NCBI GenBank assembly: GCA_020850315.1
Contig: JADZEY010000045.1
Coordinates: 30,621 to 94,620 of the forward strand
Reading direction: 5' to 3'
Length of the DNA stretch: 64,000 nt
Source: Armatimonadota bacterium
GTDB lineage: Bacteria > Bacteroidota > Ignavibacteria > OLB7
Shown: positions 50,534 through 59,360 of the stretch, one piece after another
How positions within the stretch are numbered: position 1 is the stretch's first letter
Layout of the letters: each line of letters starts with the position of its first letter
Program-made: the position numbers and the translations under genes
The notes under the pieces: generated by a model
Database searches by the model: none
What the model was told of the DNA's origin: nothing
Seen by the model: only the letters and a program-made list of their open reading frames with translations

Positions 50534-51703
50534 TTACGCCCCCTTGTCCCCGCCTCCCGCTTTCTCCTTGTAGCGATCCATGATCCTACGGACGTAGGTT
50601 CGCGTTTCGGTGAACGGAGGAATCCCACGGTACTTTATCACATTGCCGGGGCCGGCATTGTAGGCAGCCAGCGCAAGCATCACATTCCCCTTGAACTGCC
50701 GCAGCATCAGCTTCAGATACCGAACGCCCCCTTCCAACGATTGATGCGGATCGGCCGGATCGCTAACGCCCATGGCTTCGGCAGTGGTGGGGATCATCTG
50801 CGTTAGCCCCATCGCGCTATCCACCGAGATTGCCCCTGGGTTGAAATTCGATTCCTGCTGAACCAGTGCTGCAATCAGAAATGGATCTATCTCATACTTC
50901 TGGCTTAACTGCTGAATTGCATCACCATACGGAACCTGCCACGTTAGTTCAACAACAGCATCGGACCCTTCGGCTACCAACACATCGCGTGAACGGAACG
51001 CCCGCTCCTGCACGGCGATACTGGTTTTTTGTTGATAGCTGGCCCGCTTGTTTTTGCGCCCTTTGGTTTGGCCAACTGTCGGGTTCCAGATCATCACCGA
51101 GACGATGGTGTTGCCAATGCGGTGGGTTCCCCGCGCAATCGTCATCAGCCCCCCAGTAGCCGTGTCGGTAAGCGCGACGGTTCGCACCGTGAAGGGGATG
51201 CTGTATGTTTCCCGATACCATTCCACTAACGCCTGCAACGAGGAATCGCTGGTGTATTGCCGACCAAGCGTTGGCTCCTCAAGCTCCTGCCATCCAATGC
51301 TCACCGTTCCCCCTTTCCCCCCTTTCAATCCGAATGGCGGAGCAAGCAATGGAGCGCGGTTGGGTGAGTTCAAAATGCGGAGATAATCGGTGTCGGGAAG
51401 CGTTTGCCGCCAAGCAGCCGTGACAACCGCCAGTGCTTGGGCTTCTTTATCGAGCGCGGTGGAAAAACGGAGCGGAGCGGGAGGAGAAGGTTTCCGCACA
51501 GGGTGAGTTTCATCTGCCGGAACAGTTGGCGTAACGCCGCTGGTGGGCCCGCCAGTTACTGGGGCGGATGCAGACGGCAGAAGCTCAAACAATATTTCCC
51601 CAAATTCTTGTGGGATGTGTTGCCCCGAAGCCGAGCCAAGCAGAGCAAGGGGAAGCAGCAACGCGCTGCAAAGGATAACGTGCTTTATCGAGAAAAAAGT
51701 CAT
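50534..51703 (-). CDS. Lytic transglycosylase (SLT domain) with exported N-terminus
   Basis: 389 residues. The signal peptide is MTFFSIKHVILCSALLLPLA. A proline-rich linker and a domain of about 150 residues of unknown type (NTIVSVMIWNPTVG) come next. The C-terminal SLT domain (about 270-385) has the catalytic Glu in ALVQQESNFNPGAIS, the GLTQMIPTTAEAMG motif and the AYNAGPGNV motif. It cleaves peptidoglycan glycan strands in the periplasm. It is convergent with the upstream small gene and stands alone. Confidence 0.93.
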   Translation of the reverse strand: MTFFSIKHVILCSALLLPLALLGSASGQHIPQEFGEILFELLPSASAPVTGGPTSGVTPTVPADETHPVRKPSPPAPLRFSTALDKEAQALAVVTAAWRQTLPDTDYLRILNSPNRAPLLAPPFGLKGGKGGTVSIGWQELEEPTLGRQYTSDSSLQALVEWYRETYSIPFTVRTVALTDTATGGLMTIARGTHRIGNTIVSVMIWNPTVGQTKGRKNKRASYQQKTSIAVQERAFRSRDVLVAEGSDAVVELTWQVPYGDAIQQLSQKYEIDPFLIAALVQQESNFNPGAISVDSAMGLTQMIPTTAEAMGVSDPADPHQSLEGGVRYLKLMLRQFKGNVMLALAAYNAGPGNVIKYRGIPPFTETRTYVRRIMDRYKEKAGGGDKGA

Positions 51704-52198
51704 CTGGTTTTGTACGAAAGTATGGTTGGCAACGCCGAAGGCTGAACCTTGCCAGCCTGACGGGGATCACGCCCGTGAGTTTCCCCGCCCTGTGCCACAC
51801 GCGATAACTCACCGTGGCTGTTGATCGCCCCTTGCGTGAGTACGCGTTCAGAGTTGAAGACACCAACAACCTCTGGCTCCTGACGATATGCCCATCACTT
51901 GCCCCGGCAATTTCACCGGGGTCACGCACACCGCGCAACCTACAACGTGATGCCGCTGGGCAGTATTGCAGAAAACAGCCCGCAAGCTACCAGCGGTTAC
52001 GAAATTGGAACAGGGGTGCGGCGTAACGATTTGCCAGCCCCAAGCCGAGCAAGCATACTTGGCAATCGGCACTGAAACTCTATTTTCGGCACGGTTGATT
52101 GCTGGCAGCGCACGCGCCAGCGAACGTTCCGCCGGTTGCGACCGTTGTTGTGTGGCGGTTTCCGCACACTGAACCAACTTCACCGAACAGATTGTACC
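51704..52198. other. Intergenic region with two hairpins
   Basis: A 495-bp spacer between the divergent transglycosylase gene and the 164-aa gene. It contains GGGGATCACG-cc-CGTGAGTTTCCCC (51762-51785) and CCCCGGCAATTTCACCGGGG (about 51902-51921). Short ORFs here lack coding character. No RNA gene was recognised. Confidence 0.45.
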
Positions 52199-52693
52199 AT
52201 GAACGCCGACATTTGGATAGATCGCTTGTACCAGGACTCTGCGCTGACCGAAAATTTGCAGGATCAGGACGCGGAGCGATTGCTTAGTTGGGCCGAGTCG
52301 CAACTGATGGAGTGCGACAGCGACGGGGCCGCACGGCAACTGATGGAATCCATCCGCTTGCTGGACAACTACGTGAGCCAGGGGCGGACGTTCGATGAGC
52401 TTTTCCTTGCGCTGAAAGTCAACACCCCGGGGCTGCATCCTTCCATCCCAGCGCAAGCCCCAAACAGTGCCGACCCGAATTTGTTAGAGCAATACCCGAT
52501 TGCCGACTCCATCTCCGATGAGCAAACTGAGGCCGCCGAGTGGCAAAGCGATGAAAGCTCCGCCAACGGCAACGCCACCAGTGAAACCACTGGCCAAGCC
52601 AATGCCGAAACCGATGGAGATACCCCGGCGAACAACAGACCAAACAACTCCGCTTCTGCCGATTTCACAACACCCACAACGACAACCCTATGA
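52199..52693 (+). CDS. Hypothetical acidic protein, 164 aa
   Basis: MNADIWIDRLYQDSALTENL starts at 52199. The N-terminal 80 residues are helical (RLLSWAESQLMECDSDGAAR, then LLDNYVSQGRTFDEL). The C-terminal 80 are low-complexity Ser/Thr/Asn/Glu, ending in TTPTTTTL. The stop overlaps the start of the PLD gene by 4 bp, so the two are coupled. It could be a regulatory or chaperone partner of the PLD protein. Confidence 0.65.
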   Translation: MNADIWIDRLYQDSALTENLQDQDAERLLSWAESQLMECDSDGAARQLMESIRLLDNYVSQGRTFDELFLALKVNTPGLHPSIPAQAPNSADPNLLEQYPIADSISDEQTEAAEWQSDESSANGNATSETTGQANAETDGDTPANNRPNNSASADFTTPTTTTL

Positions 52694-53841
52694 CCCGTTC
52701 GCGACGCAGAGTTATCACGATTATCGGCATTCTGCTGGTGGTGGCCGGGGTGCTGACGTTCATGGAACGCCGCCGCCGCGCTGCCGAGCATCATCTTGGC
52801 GGCGGCAAAGGGAAAACGGAAACCAAAACATCCCCTGCTTCCCCAAGCCCCCCAACAACCGGCACGGAAACAACCTCACTTCCCGATGCCAGCCTTGCGG
52901 TGTTTTTCAGCGACACCTACGCCAACGACCCCAGCGTTGGCCAAGCCGACCCCAACAATATCGATCGCCACCTTGCAACACTGCTTGGCACGGCCCGCGC
53001 CACGATTGATGGAGCCTTCTACGAGCTTGAGTCGGAACGGATTGCCGATGCACTGATTGCCGCAAAACAACGGGGCGTAAAAATCCGATTGGTGGCCGAT
53101 AGCGACTACGAAAAAAATCCGGAGATGCAGAAAGTGCTGGCCGCCGGAATTCCGGTGATCTTCGACGGGCGTTCGGCACTGATGCACAACAAGTTTGCAA
53201 TCATTGACGGCGCGACCATTTGGACCGGATCGTACAACGTCACCGATAACTGCGCGTTCCGCAACAACAACAACGGGCTGATGATCCGCTCGGAAGAACT
53301 TGCCGAGAATTACACGACGGAGTTCAAGGAGATGTTCGTGGGGAACTCCTTTGGTGCCCGCTCCCCTTCGGAAACACCACACACACAGGTGAAAGTGGGA
53401 AGCGCGACCATCTACAACTACTTCGCCCCGGAAGATGACATCCCGCCAAAGCTGACCCGCTACCTAAGCATCGCAAAAAAAAGCATTCACTTCATGGCGT
53501 TTAACTTCACCGATGGGACGATTGCCGAAGCAATGATTGAGAAGAAGAACAGCGGGATCCAGGTGGAAGGGGTGATCGAGCGGCGCGGCGCGGAACGCTC
53601 GGTGATGGGACAGCTGCAAAGCGCGGGAATCTCCGTGCTGAAAGATGGGAACAAGTATGTGATGCACCACAAGGTCATCATTATTGATGGCGAATGGACT
53701 ATCACCGGCAGCTACAACTTCACCGGATCGGCGGCAACACAGAACGATGAGAACATCCTGATTATCCGCGACCCGGCGGTGGCGAAGCAATTTGAAGAAG
53801 AATATCAGCGGATAAAAAAAATGGCCGAAGAGCCAGCCTGA
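52690..53841 (+). CDS. Phospholipase D-like (HKD) protein with N-terminal anchor
   Basis: 383 residues. One transmembrane segment (ITIIGILLVVAGVLTFM) precedes a Ser/Thr/Pro linker and two PLD domains. The HKD motifs are HNKFAIIDGATIWTGSYN (from about residue 166) and HHKVIIIDGEWTITGSYNFT (from about residue 326), both complete. It resembles bacterial Nuc-type phosphodiesterases rather than cardiolipin synthase in length. It would sit in the periplasm and hydrolyse phosphodiester bonds of nucleic acid or phospholipid. A bidirectional hairpin follows. Confidence 0.92.
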   Translation: MTRSRRRVITIIGILLVVAGVLTFMERRRRAAEHHLGGGKGKTETKTSPASPSPPTTGTETTSLPDASLAVFFSDTYANDPSVGQADPNNIDRHLATLLGTARATIDGAFYELESERIADALIAAKQRGVKIRLVADSDYEKNPEMQKVLAAGIPVIFDGRSALMHNKFAIIDGATIWTGSYNVTDNCAFRNNNNGLMIRSEELAENYTTEFKEMFVGNSFGARSPSETPHTQVKVGSATIYNYFAPEDDIPPKLTRYLSIAKKSIHFMAFNFTDGTIAEAMIEKKNSGIQVEGVIERRGAERSVMGQLQSAGISVLKDGNKYVMHHKVIIIDGEWTITGSYNFTGSAATQNDENILIIRDPAVAKQFEEEYQRIKKMAEEPA

Positions 53842-53866
53842 TAGCAAGCAGGCAATTATTGAACGA

Positions 53867-53907
53867 CCAACGCACCGATGCCGCTGCCAGCAGCATCGGT
53901 GCGTTGG
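53867..53907. terminator. Bidirectional terminator between PLD and SixA genes
   Basis: A perfect 15-bp stem CCAACGCACCGATGC / GCATCGGTGCGTTGG with an 11-nt loop, flanked by TTG-rich sequence, lies between convergent genes. Likely shared by both. Confidence 0.75.
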
Positions 53908-53919
53908 TTGTTGGAAGCA

Positions 53920-54417
53920 TCATCCCAGATATTTCTTCGGGAACTCGAACGCCACAAACCGTGTGTTCGTTGGGTTCAGCTGGCCCCACTGCTGGGCGGT
54001 GGAATCGAACCGAACAATGCCGCAGGTGGGGATGTTCTCAATCTGCTGGGCGCCAAGCTGGTTGGCCAGCCACGTCATGCCGGGGTTGTGACCGAACAGC
54101 ATCACCACCAACGCTGTTTCGGGCAAGGTTTCCGCAACGCGCAAAATTTCCCGACTGCTGGCATCGTACAGCCGTTCGGTAATCATCAATTCTTCCAGCG
54201 GGTAGCCAATTCCGGTTGCAATGGTTCGTGCGGTTGTTAGCGCGCGGGCGGCGGGGCTTGTGGCGATTGCGTCGGGGCGCAGATTCTGCTGGGCCAGCAC
54301 CTTCGCCATAAACTCCGCATCCCTGTGGCCGCGCCCGTTCAGTGGCCGCTCGAAGTCGGTAAGCTCCGGATACTCCCAACTGGATTTAGCATGGCGGCAG
54401 AGGTAGAGAGTTTTCAT
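53920..54417 (-). CDS. SixA-like histidine phosphatase
   Basis: 165 residues, MKTLYLCRHAKSSWEYPELT. The RHAKSSW motif provides the phosphorylated His9; RPLNGRGHRDAEFMAK, then TSPAARALTTARTIATGIGY and VMLFGHNPGMTWLANQL complete the SixA family pattern. It would dephosphorylate phospho-His or a small phosphate ester in the cytosol. It lies directly downstream (61-bp gap with a hairpin repeat) of the HD-PycTM gene on the same strand, so co-transcription is likely. A link to cyclic-nucleotide signalling is inference. Confidence 0.92.
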   Translation of the reverse strand: MKTLYLCRHAKSSWEYPELTDFERPLNGRGHRDAEFMAKVLAQQNLRPDAIATSPAARALTTARTIATGIGYPLEELMITERLYDASSREILRVAETLPETALVVMLFGHNPGMTWLANQLGAQQIENIPTCGIVRFDSTAQQWGQLNPTNTRFVAFEFPKKYLG

Positions 54418-54449
54418 GGGAATATTGGTGGTTGGTTAGTTCCCCACAG

Positions 54450-54489
54450 ATGGGGCATCACCCCAGCGCATGGGGCATCACCCCAGCGC
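54450..54489. repeat. Two 20-bp tandem repeats that each form a hairpin
   Basis: The unit TGGGGCATCACCCCAGCGCA (last base variable) occurs twice. Each unit carries the inverted repeat TGGGG-catca-CCCCA. It overlaps the stop codon of the HD-PycTM gene (54478) and precedes the phosphatase start. Confidence 0.85.
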
Positions 54490-55872
54490 GTTGATAACGA
54501 AGGCAAGCGCAAACGCCACCACCGAAGTAATGATCCCATACAGGAAGATGGTGTAGCCCCGCCGCAGCAGTATGTACTTCTTCCCCAGCACGCGCCCCAG
54601 GAAGTAGATGTCCTTAATCATTGTGCCGTACAGGTAGTCGCGGTCGTTCATCATCTCGCGTACGCCGTAATCGAAATCGTTGAGCTGGACGTTGTAGAAA
54701 TTGCCGAAGAACAGCAGGTTCACCCGCCGCTGATGAACGTCGTCTGTGGTGAAGGTTCCGGAACTAACTTGGGGCCGGGTGGAAAGCACAGCGAACACAA
54801 TTGTTGTCACCGACGATGCCAGCAAGATCAGCGTGGGGACAATCAAGTACACGTTGTTCTCTAACTTCGCTGCCAGCACCGATAGCACGATGGAGATAAT
54901 CAGCGTGTTGATGCTGATAAGCACGCTGGCCTTGTCGTCGGCCATTTTGCTGAGGTTCATGTGATTCTGCGAAGTGATCCTGAACATCGTCTCAATCCCC
55001 CGCTCGGGGCGTTTTGCCTTCTCCTCTTTCAGCCGCAACTTCTCCTCCTCAATCCGCAGTTTCTCTTCATCGCTCAGCTTTGCAGGATGCGCGGTTGCCA
55101 ACTCTTTTGCGTGATCTTTCGCATGACCCTTGGGCTGCTCTTTGGTCTGATGTTTATGCGTTTTTTCGGTAGCGACCCCGCTGGGCTGAGTGGGTTCTGG
55201 CAACGGCTTGGAAACCGAATCCAACGCGGCCACAAGCGTTGCCGGAAGCGCGGCTTCTGGTTCCCCCTCCAGCAGTTTGTGGATCCGTTTCTGCACTTTC
55301 TCCACGTTTGCTTTTTTCCGTTCCTCAAATTGGCTGCGGGCGTAGCGTGTGTAAAATCGGTGACCGGTAAGGAACTCAAGGTTGTTCTTCAGCCACTCAA
55401 ATTCGGTGTACGTTTTTTGCAAGTGAATGCCCCACTCGGCACGAAGCCGGTCGGCAGAATCCATGTAGCCTTTGCGCCCGGTGTGGCTAAGGTCGGCATC
55501 GCACAGAACCGACTCCAGCATAGTCTGCGGGTGGGATGGATATTTGGTGGCCAGAATGCACCGCTCCACCGCTGCAATGTTCTGCTCGGGATATCCATGC
55601 CCCGCCAGAAACGTGCGTGCCATCTGCGCACCAACTTCTTCGTGTCCGTTATAGGTTTCGGTGTAGCCAACATCGTGGAACCACGCAGCAACAGCAAGGA
55701 TATCCTGATCCTCCTGGCTTACCCCATCGCCAATAGCAATCTCCGAAGCAGCAGCCACCACATCCAATGTGTGCTGTAGGTTGTGGTAGGTAAGCGTGGG
55801 GGCAAGGCGTTCAGCAAACAACTGCTGGACGTGCTGGGAGGCCTGCGTGATAATTGATACAGTAGCAACCAT
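54478..55872 (-). CDS. HD-domain protein with Pycsar effector transmembrane domain (PycTM, DUF5706)
   Basis: 464 residues. An HD phosphohydrolase domain occupies about 1-190 with complete ligands: HNLQH (His30, His34), WFHDVGY (His66, Asp67) and CDADLSH (Asp125/127). A charged linker (about 215-290, KDHAKELATAHPAKLSDEEK) joins it to a C-terminal membrane domain: MFRITSQNHMNLSKMADDKA, then VLISINTLIISIVLSVLAAK, YLIVPTLILLASSVTTIVFA and a last helix YGIITSVVAFALAFVINALG. That matches the PycTM/DUF5706 effector family. Such effectors disrupt the membrane when activated by cCMP or cUMP. The fused HD domain could hydrolyse the signal. It is divergent from a cyclase gene. Confidence 0.85.
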   Translation of the reverse strand: MVATVSIITQASQHVQQLFAERLAPTLTYHNLQHTLDVVAAASEIAIGDGVSQEDQDILAVAAWFHDVGYTETYNGHEEVGAQMARTFLAGHGYPEQNIAAVERCILATKYPSHPQTMLESVLCDADLSHTGRKGYMDSADRLRAEWGIHLQKTYTEFEWLKNNLEFLTGHRFYTRYARSQFEERKKANVEKVQKRIHKLLEGEPEAALPATLVAALDSVSKPLPEPTQPSGVATEKTHKHQTKEQPKGHAKDHAKELATAHPAKLSDEEKLRIEEEKLRLKEEKAKRPERGIETMFRITSQNHMNLSKMADDKASVLISINTLIISIVLSVLAAKLENNVYLIVPTLILLASSVTTIVFAVLSTRPQVSSGTFTTDDVHQRRVNLLFFGNFYNVQLNDFDYGVREMMNDRDYLYGTMIKDIYFLGRVLGKKYILLRRGYTIFLYGIITSVVAFALAFVINALG

Positions 55873-56074
55873 GGAACGTGTCCCGAAGAGGAAGAGGATC
55901 GTGTGAAGCTCACTACGTGAAGTAGCAACAACGAGATTGCGCCGAAGATAACCAGATGGCCGGAGTTAGCCCGCAATGCCGTAAAAGATAGCGTCTGAAT
56001 TCTTGATCGGATAGCAACTTGGATCTTGTGGCTTGCGCACCCGCTGCGTGTGGCGTAGTTTGCGCCCCTTGCGT

Positions 56075-58324
56075 ATGCCAGCAACTAATCAGCATATCAC
56101 CAGCAGCGGCCTACTGAACCAGCAGTGGCTTCAGCGTATCCTTGAACTTGCCGAGCAACTGGTTCGGTCGGCTCCCCAATTGTGGGTAGCGGAATCGGCG
56201 ATTGTTTCGCTGATGCCTAACACCGAGGGATCAGCGTCCGAACTGTACGATGTGCTTGATGAAGAAGAGCGCGCACGCGCCGTTGCACGCGCTGTGGATG
56301 CGTTGCGCGCTGTGGTTGCGCTGGGCTACACGCTGGAACCACAAAGCAACGATCAAGAGGAAGAACCAGAAACTGAAGAACCGAACATTGTTCTGGAGCA
56401 GCTGGCACAATCGTCGGCGGGGAACTTGGGGTCCTTGCTGGCGTTGTGGCGCGCCCGGAAAACTGAGCAATGGGCGCGGTATCCAAACATCTACCGCATT
56501 CTTGGCAAGCGGATTTTAGACCTTGGTGAACCGATCCTTGCTTACGATGTTCTGAACGAGGGATTAGAGTATTGGCCCACCGATGTGCGGATGCGCCAGC
56601 TGAACGCGCTTGCCCTTTCGCGAAGCGGCGCAACCGACAAAGCCAACGCTATTCTGTTCCAACTCTATCAAGAAGGCCACACGGATGAGGAGACCTTGGG
56701 GATGCTTGCGCGAACCCACAAGGACCTGTGGCAACAAGCCCGCACCCCGGAAGAAGAGCAACGGCAGATGCAGCAGTCGTTTGAGTATTATTTCCAGGCA
56801 TACCAACTCAATCGTGGCTACTACACCGGCATCAACGCAGCAACGGTGGCACTGCTGGCCAACAATAGCAGCCACGCCCACACGATAGCCCAAGAAGTCT
56901 ATCAGATGTGCATGGAGGAATACCAAAGCTCTCCCGATGCCGCCAACAACTATTGGCTAACCGCCACCCTTGCCGAAGCTGCGCTGATTCACGGGGATAT
57001 TGAGGAAGCCGGGCAATGGTACAATCGCGCTGCCACGCTTGGCCGCGGGAAGTACGGCAACCTGAACAGCACACGGCGCAATGCTTGGCTGATTTTGGAC
57101 CATTTGCAGCTTGACCGCCACACCATTGACCAGTATTTCCAGTTCCCAACCGTGGTGGTGTTTGCCGGCCACATGATTGACCGCCCCGACCGCCCAATCC
57201 CACGATTCCCGCCAGAGTTAGAGGGACCAGTAAAACAAGCAATCCGCGAATTGTTGGTTGATCTGAATTGCGGTATCGGCTACTCATCGCTGGCGTGTGG
57301 TTCCGATATTCTGTTCCAAGAAGCGGTGTTGGAAATTGGAGGCGAGGCCCACGTGGTGCTTCCCTACAACCGGAAAAATTTTATTGAGGATAGCGTCGGA
57401 TACCCCGCCGAAGGGAAATGGGAAGAACGGTTTGATCAAATCTGCCGCGAAGCAACGGAAGTGCAAACCGCATCGCTGCAGAAAATGATGGGGGGAAGCA
57501 TGTCGTTCGAGTACACCAACCTTCTGCTGCACGGGCTGGCCACGATCCGCTCCGAACAACTCCAGACACGGCTGGCCCCGGTGGCGGTGTGGGATGGAAA
57601 GCATGGCGATGGGGTTGGCGGAACCGCCAGCAGTATCGAACATTGGCGAGCGTGTGGACGACACGTAGAAATCATTGACCTCCACACAATAATTAGGCAA
57701 GTGATGGAGCCCCACAATGCCCTTAGCGTGATAAGTGAGCAGCCAGCAAGGCCGGCCTACGATGAAGACGATGATGGGCTACGTGCCGAGATGATCGGAA
57801 TGCTATTTGCCGATGCCGTGAGCTTCAGCAAACTGACTGAGGAAGAGTTGCCGCTGTTCATCCGCACCTTTTTGGGTGAGATTGGCGACCTGGTCCACAA
57901 CTCTGAGCACAAGCCGATCATGCGGAACACCTGGGGCGATGGGCTCTACCTTGTCTTCCCCGATGTTCGCTCCACCGGGCTGTTTGCGTTGCAGTTGTAC
58001 GAACGGATCTGCACGGTTGATTGGTCCACACGCAATCTTCCCCCAACGCTCAATCTGCGGATTGCCCTGCACGCCGGCCCCGTCTATTCCTGCATTGACC
58101 CCGTTACCGGAAATCCCAACTACATTGGCAGCCAAGTAAGCCACGCTGCACGAATCGAACCTGTCACCCCGCCGGGGCAGGTGTATGCCAGCCAAGCGTT
58201 TGCCGCGCTGGCCGCCGCCCAGCGCGTCACCGAGTTCACTTGCGATTACGTTGGCCAAACCCCACTGGCAAAGGAGCATGGGACCTTCCCGACGTATCTG
58301 GTGCGGCAAAATGTTGGGGGGTGA
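56075..58324 (+). CDS. TRAFs-binding TPR / SLOG-like / class III nucleotidyl cyclase fusion
   Basis: 749 residues from ATG 56075 (MPATNQHITSSGLLNQQWLQ); an earlier ATG at 56033 adds 14 atypical residues. Residues about 90-335 are a TRAFs-binding/DUF4071 helical repeat (WARYPNIYRILGKRILDLGE, NRGYYTGINAATVALLANNS). Residues about 355-500 look like a Rossmann SLOG domain (TVVVFAGHMIDRPDRPIPRF, SLACGSDILFQEAVLEIGG). Residues about 575-745 are the cyclase: Asp580 (LFADAVSFS), Asp622 in RNTWGDGLY, and HAARIEPVTPPGQVY with Arg693. The purine-specifying Lys is Asn618 and the usual Asn is Ser689, as expected for a pyrimidine cyclase. The promoter region (55873-56074) is shared with the effector gene. 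Confidence 0.88.
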   Translation: MPATNQHITSSGLLNQQWLQRILELAEQLVRSAPQLWVAESAIVSLMPNTEGSASELYDVLDEEERARAVARAVDALRAVVALGYTLEPQSNDQEEEPETEEPNIVLEQLAQSSAGNLGSLLALWRARKTEQWARYPNIYRILGKRILDLGEPILAYDVLNEGLEYWPTDVRMRQLNALALSRSGATDKANAILFQLYQEGHTDEETLGMLARTHKDLWQQARTPEEEQRQMQQSFEYYFQAYQLNRGYYTGINAATVALLANNSSHAHTIAQEVYQMCMEEYQSSPDAANNYWLTATLAEAALIHGDIEEAGQWYNRAATLGRGKYGNLNSTRRNAWLILDHLQLDRHTIDQYFQFPTVVVFAGHMIDRPDRPIPRFPPELEGPVKQAIRELLVDLNCGIGYSSLACGSDILFQEAVLEIGGEAHVVLPYNRKNFIEDSVGYPAEGKWEERFDQICREATEVQTASLQKMMGGSMSFEYTNLLLHGLATIRSEQLQTRLAPVAVWDGKHGDGVGGTASSIEHWRACGRHVEIIDLHTIIRQVMEPHNALSVISEQPARPAYDEDDDGLRAEMIGMLFADAVSFSKLTEEELPLFIRTFLGEIGDLVHNSEHKPIMRNTWGDGLYLVFPDVRSTGLFALQLYERICTVDWSTRNLPPTLNLRIALHAGPVYSCIDPVTGNPNYIGSQVSHAARIEPVTPPGQVYASQAFAALAAAQRVTEFTCDYVGQTPLAKEHGTFPTYLVRQNVGG

Positions 58325-58627
58325 AATTCCCCTCGCTTCCCCTCGGCACACCCCACGTGCCAACGAACCCATTCCCCCCCCTTCCAGCATCACCAGTTAT
58401 GCTGCCTGCCTATCCCCTTTCTCTTGTTCACCATCTGTGCCGCTTTCCATCGTTCCTCGTCGTTGCTTGTGGGTTGGTTGATTTCTGAAAAAATCACCCG
58501 CCCTTCTCACCCAGTGGGGTGAATTCTCTCACCCTTCTCACCCGCGATGTTGCAAGCGTTGCCGAACAGACAAGCATGACGGCAGCGCAAGATCAATCAA
58601 CCAAGCAACACACAGGGAAACAGAGCA
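58325..58627. other. Spacer with CTCACCC repeats
   Basis: 303 bp without a gene. At 58490-58548 CTCACCC/TCACCCGC is repeated four times, interrupted by AGTGGGGTGA, which can pair with it. A related arrangement is at 10225-10265. Promoter or regulatory use is unproven. Confidence 0.5.
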
Positions 58628-59290
58628 ATGCCAACACACACCACCACACAATCGAATATGCGAGATAGGATCGTCACCGCTATCATCCTTGCTTGCTTCG
58701 CGCTTATCACCATTGCAATGGTGAGCTGCGGGAAGGCCGGAGCCGAGAACGGAACAACACCCCAACAACAGACCACGACCGCCACCCCGGACTCCGCAAG
58801 CCAACACGCTTCCCGCGTCGAGCGGGGAAAATATCTGGTCACGGTTGGCGCATGCAACGACTGCCACACCCCAATGAAGATGGGACCAAAAGGGCCAGAG
58901 AGGGATATGGCAAGGATGCTTGCTGGCCACCCAGAAGAAGTGGTGCTTCCTGCTCCGCCAAAAGTGGATGGCCCCTGGGGGATGGCGTTCACCGCAATGA
59001 CCGGAACCGCCTACGCAGGCCCCTGGGGCATTACCTACGCCATGAACTTGACCCCCGACACCGCCACCGGGCTTGGCAACTGGAGCGAGCAGATATTTAT
59101 GCTGGCAATTAAAGAAGGGAAGCACTTTGGCGGCTCGCGCCCAATCATGCCGCCAATGCCGTGGGAGATGTACAAGAACATGACCGACGAGGATTTAAAA
59201 TCCATCTTCGCGTACTTGAAATCTATTCCTGCGGTCAAAAACAAAGTGCCAGAATACATGCCACCAGCTGGGCCAATGGCAAGCAAATAA
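58628..59290 (+). CDS. Monoheme cytochrome c lipoprotein
   Basis: 220 residues (or 210 from the second Met at 58658, which gives a cleaner lipoprotein signal: MRDRIVTAIILACFALITIA followed by MVSC). A Thr/Pro/Gln linker precedes the c-type heme site ACNDCHTPM (CxxCH, about residue 78). Later Met residues (PIMPPMPWEMYKNM) give a candidate axial ligand, and the end has LKSIFAYLKSIPAVKN, a typical cytochrome c C-terminal helix. It is probably an envelope electron carrier. No oxidase or dehydrogenase partner lies next to it. Confidence 0.88.
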   Translation: MPTHTTTQSNMRDRIVTAIILACFALITIAMVSCGKAGAENGTTPQQQTTTATPDSASQHASRVERGKYLVTVGACNDCHTPMKMGPKGPERDMARMLAGHPEEVVLPAPPKVDGPWGMAFTAMTGTAYAGPWGITYAMNLTPDTATGLGNWSEQIFMLAIKEGKHFGGSRPIMPPMPWEMYKNMTDEDLKSIFAYLKSIPAVKNKVPEYMPPAGPMASK

Positions 59291-59360
59291 GGGATCGGAT
59301 TTTCACTCAACATTCAACACTCAACACTCCATATCAGCCACCTACAACTCAATAACCACC

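Noticed and set aside
54478..58324. CBASS system
   Set aside because: There is no CD-NTase (cGAS-like) gene; the cyclase is class III, and the effector domain is PycTM, so a Pycsar-like reading fits better.
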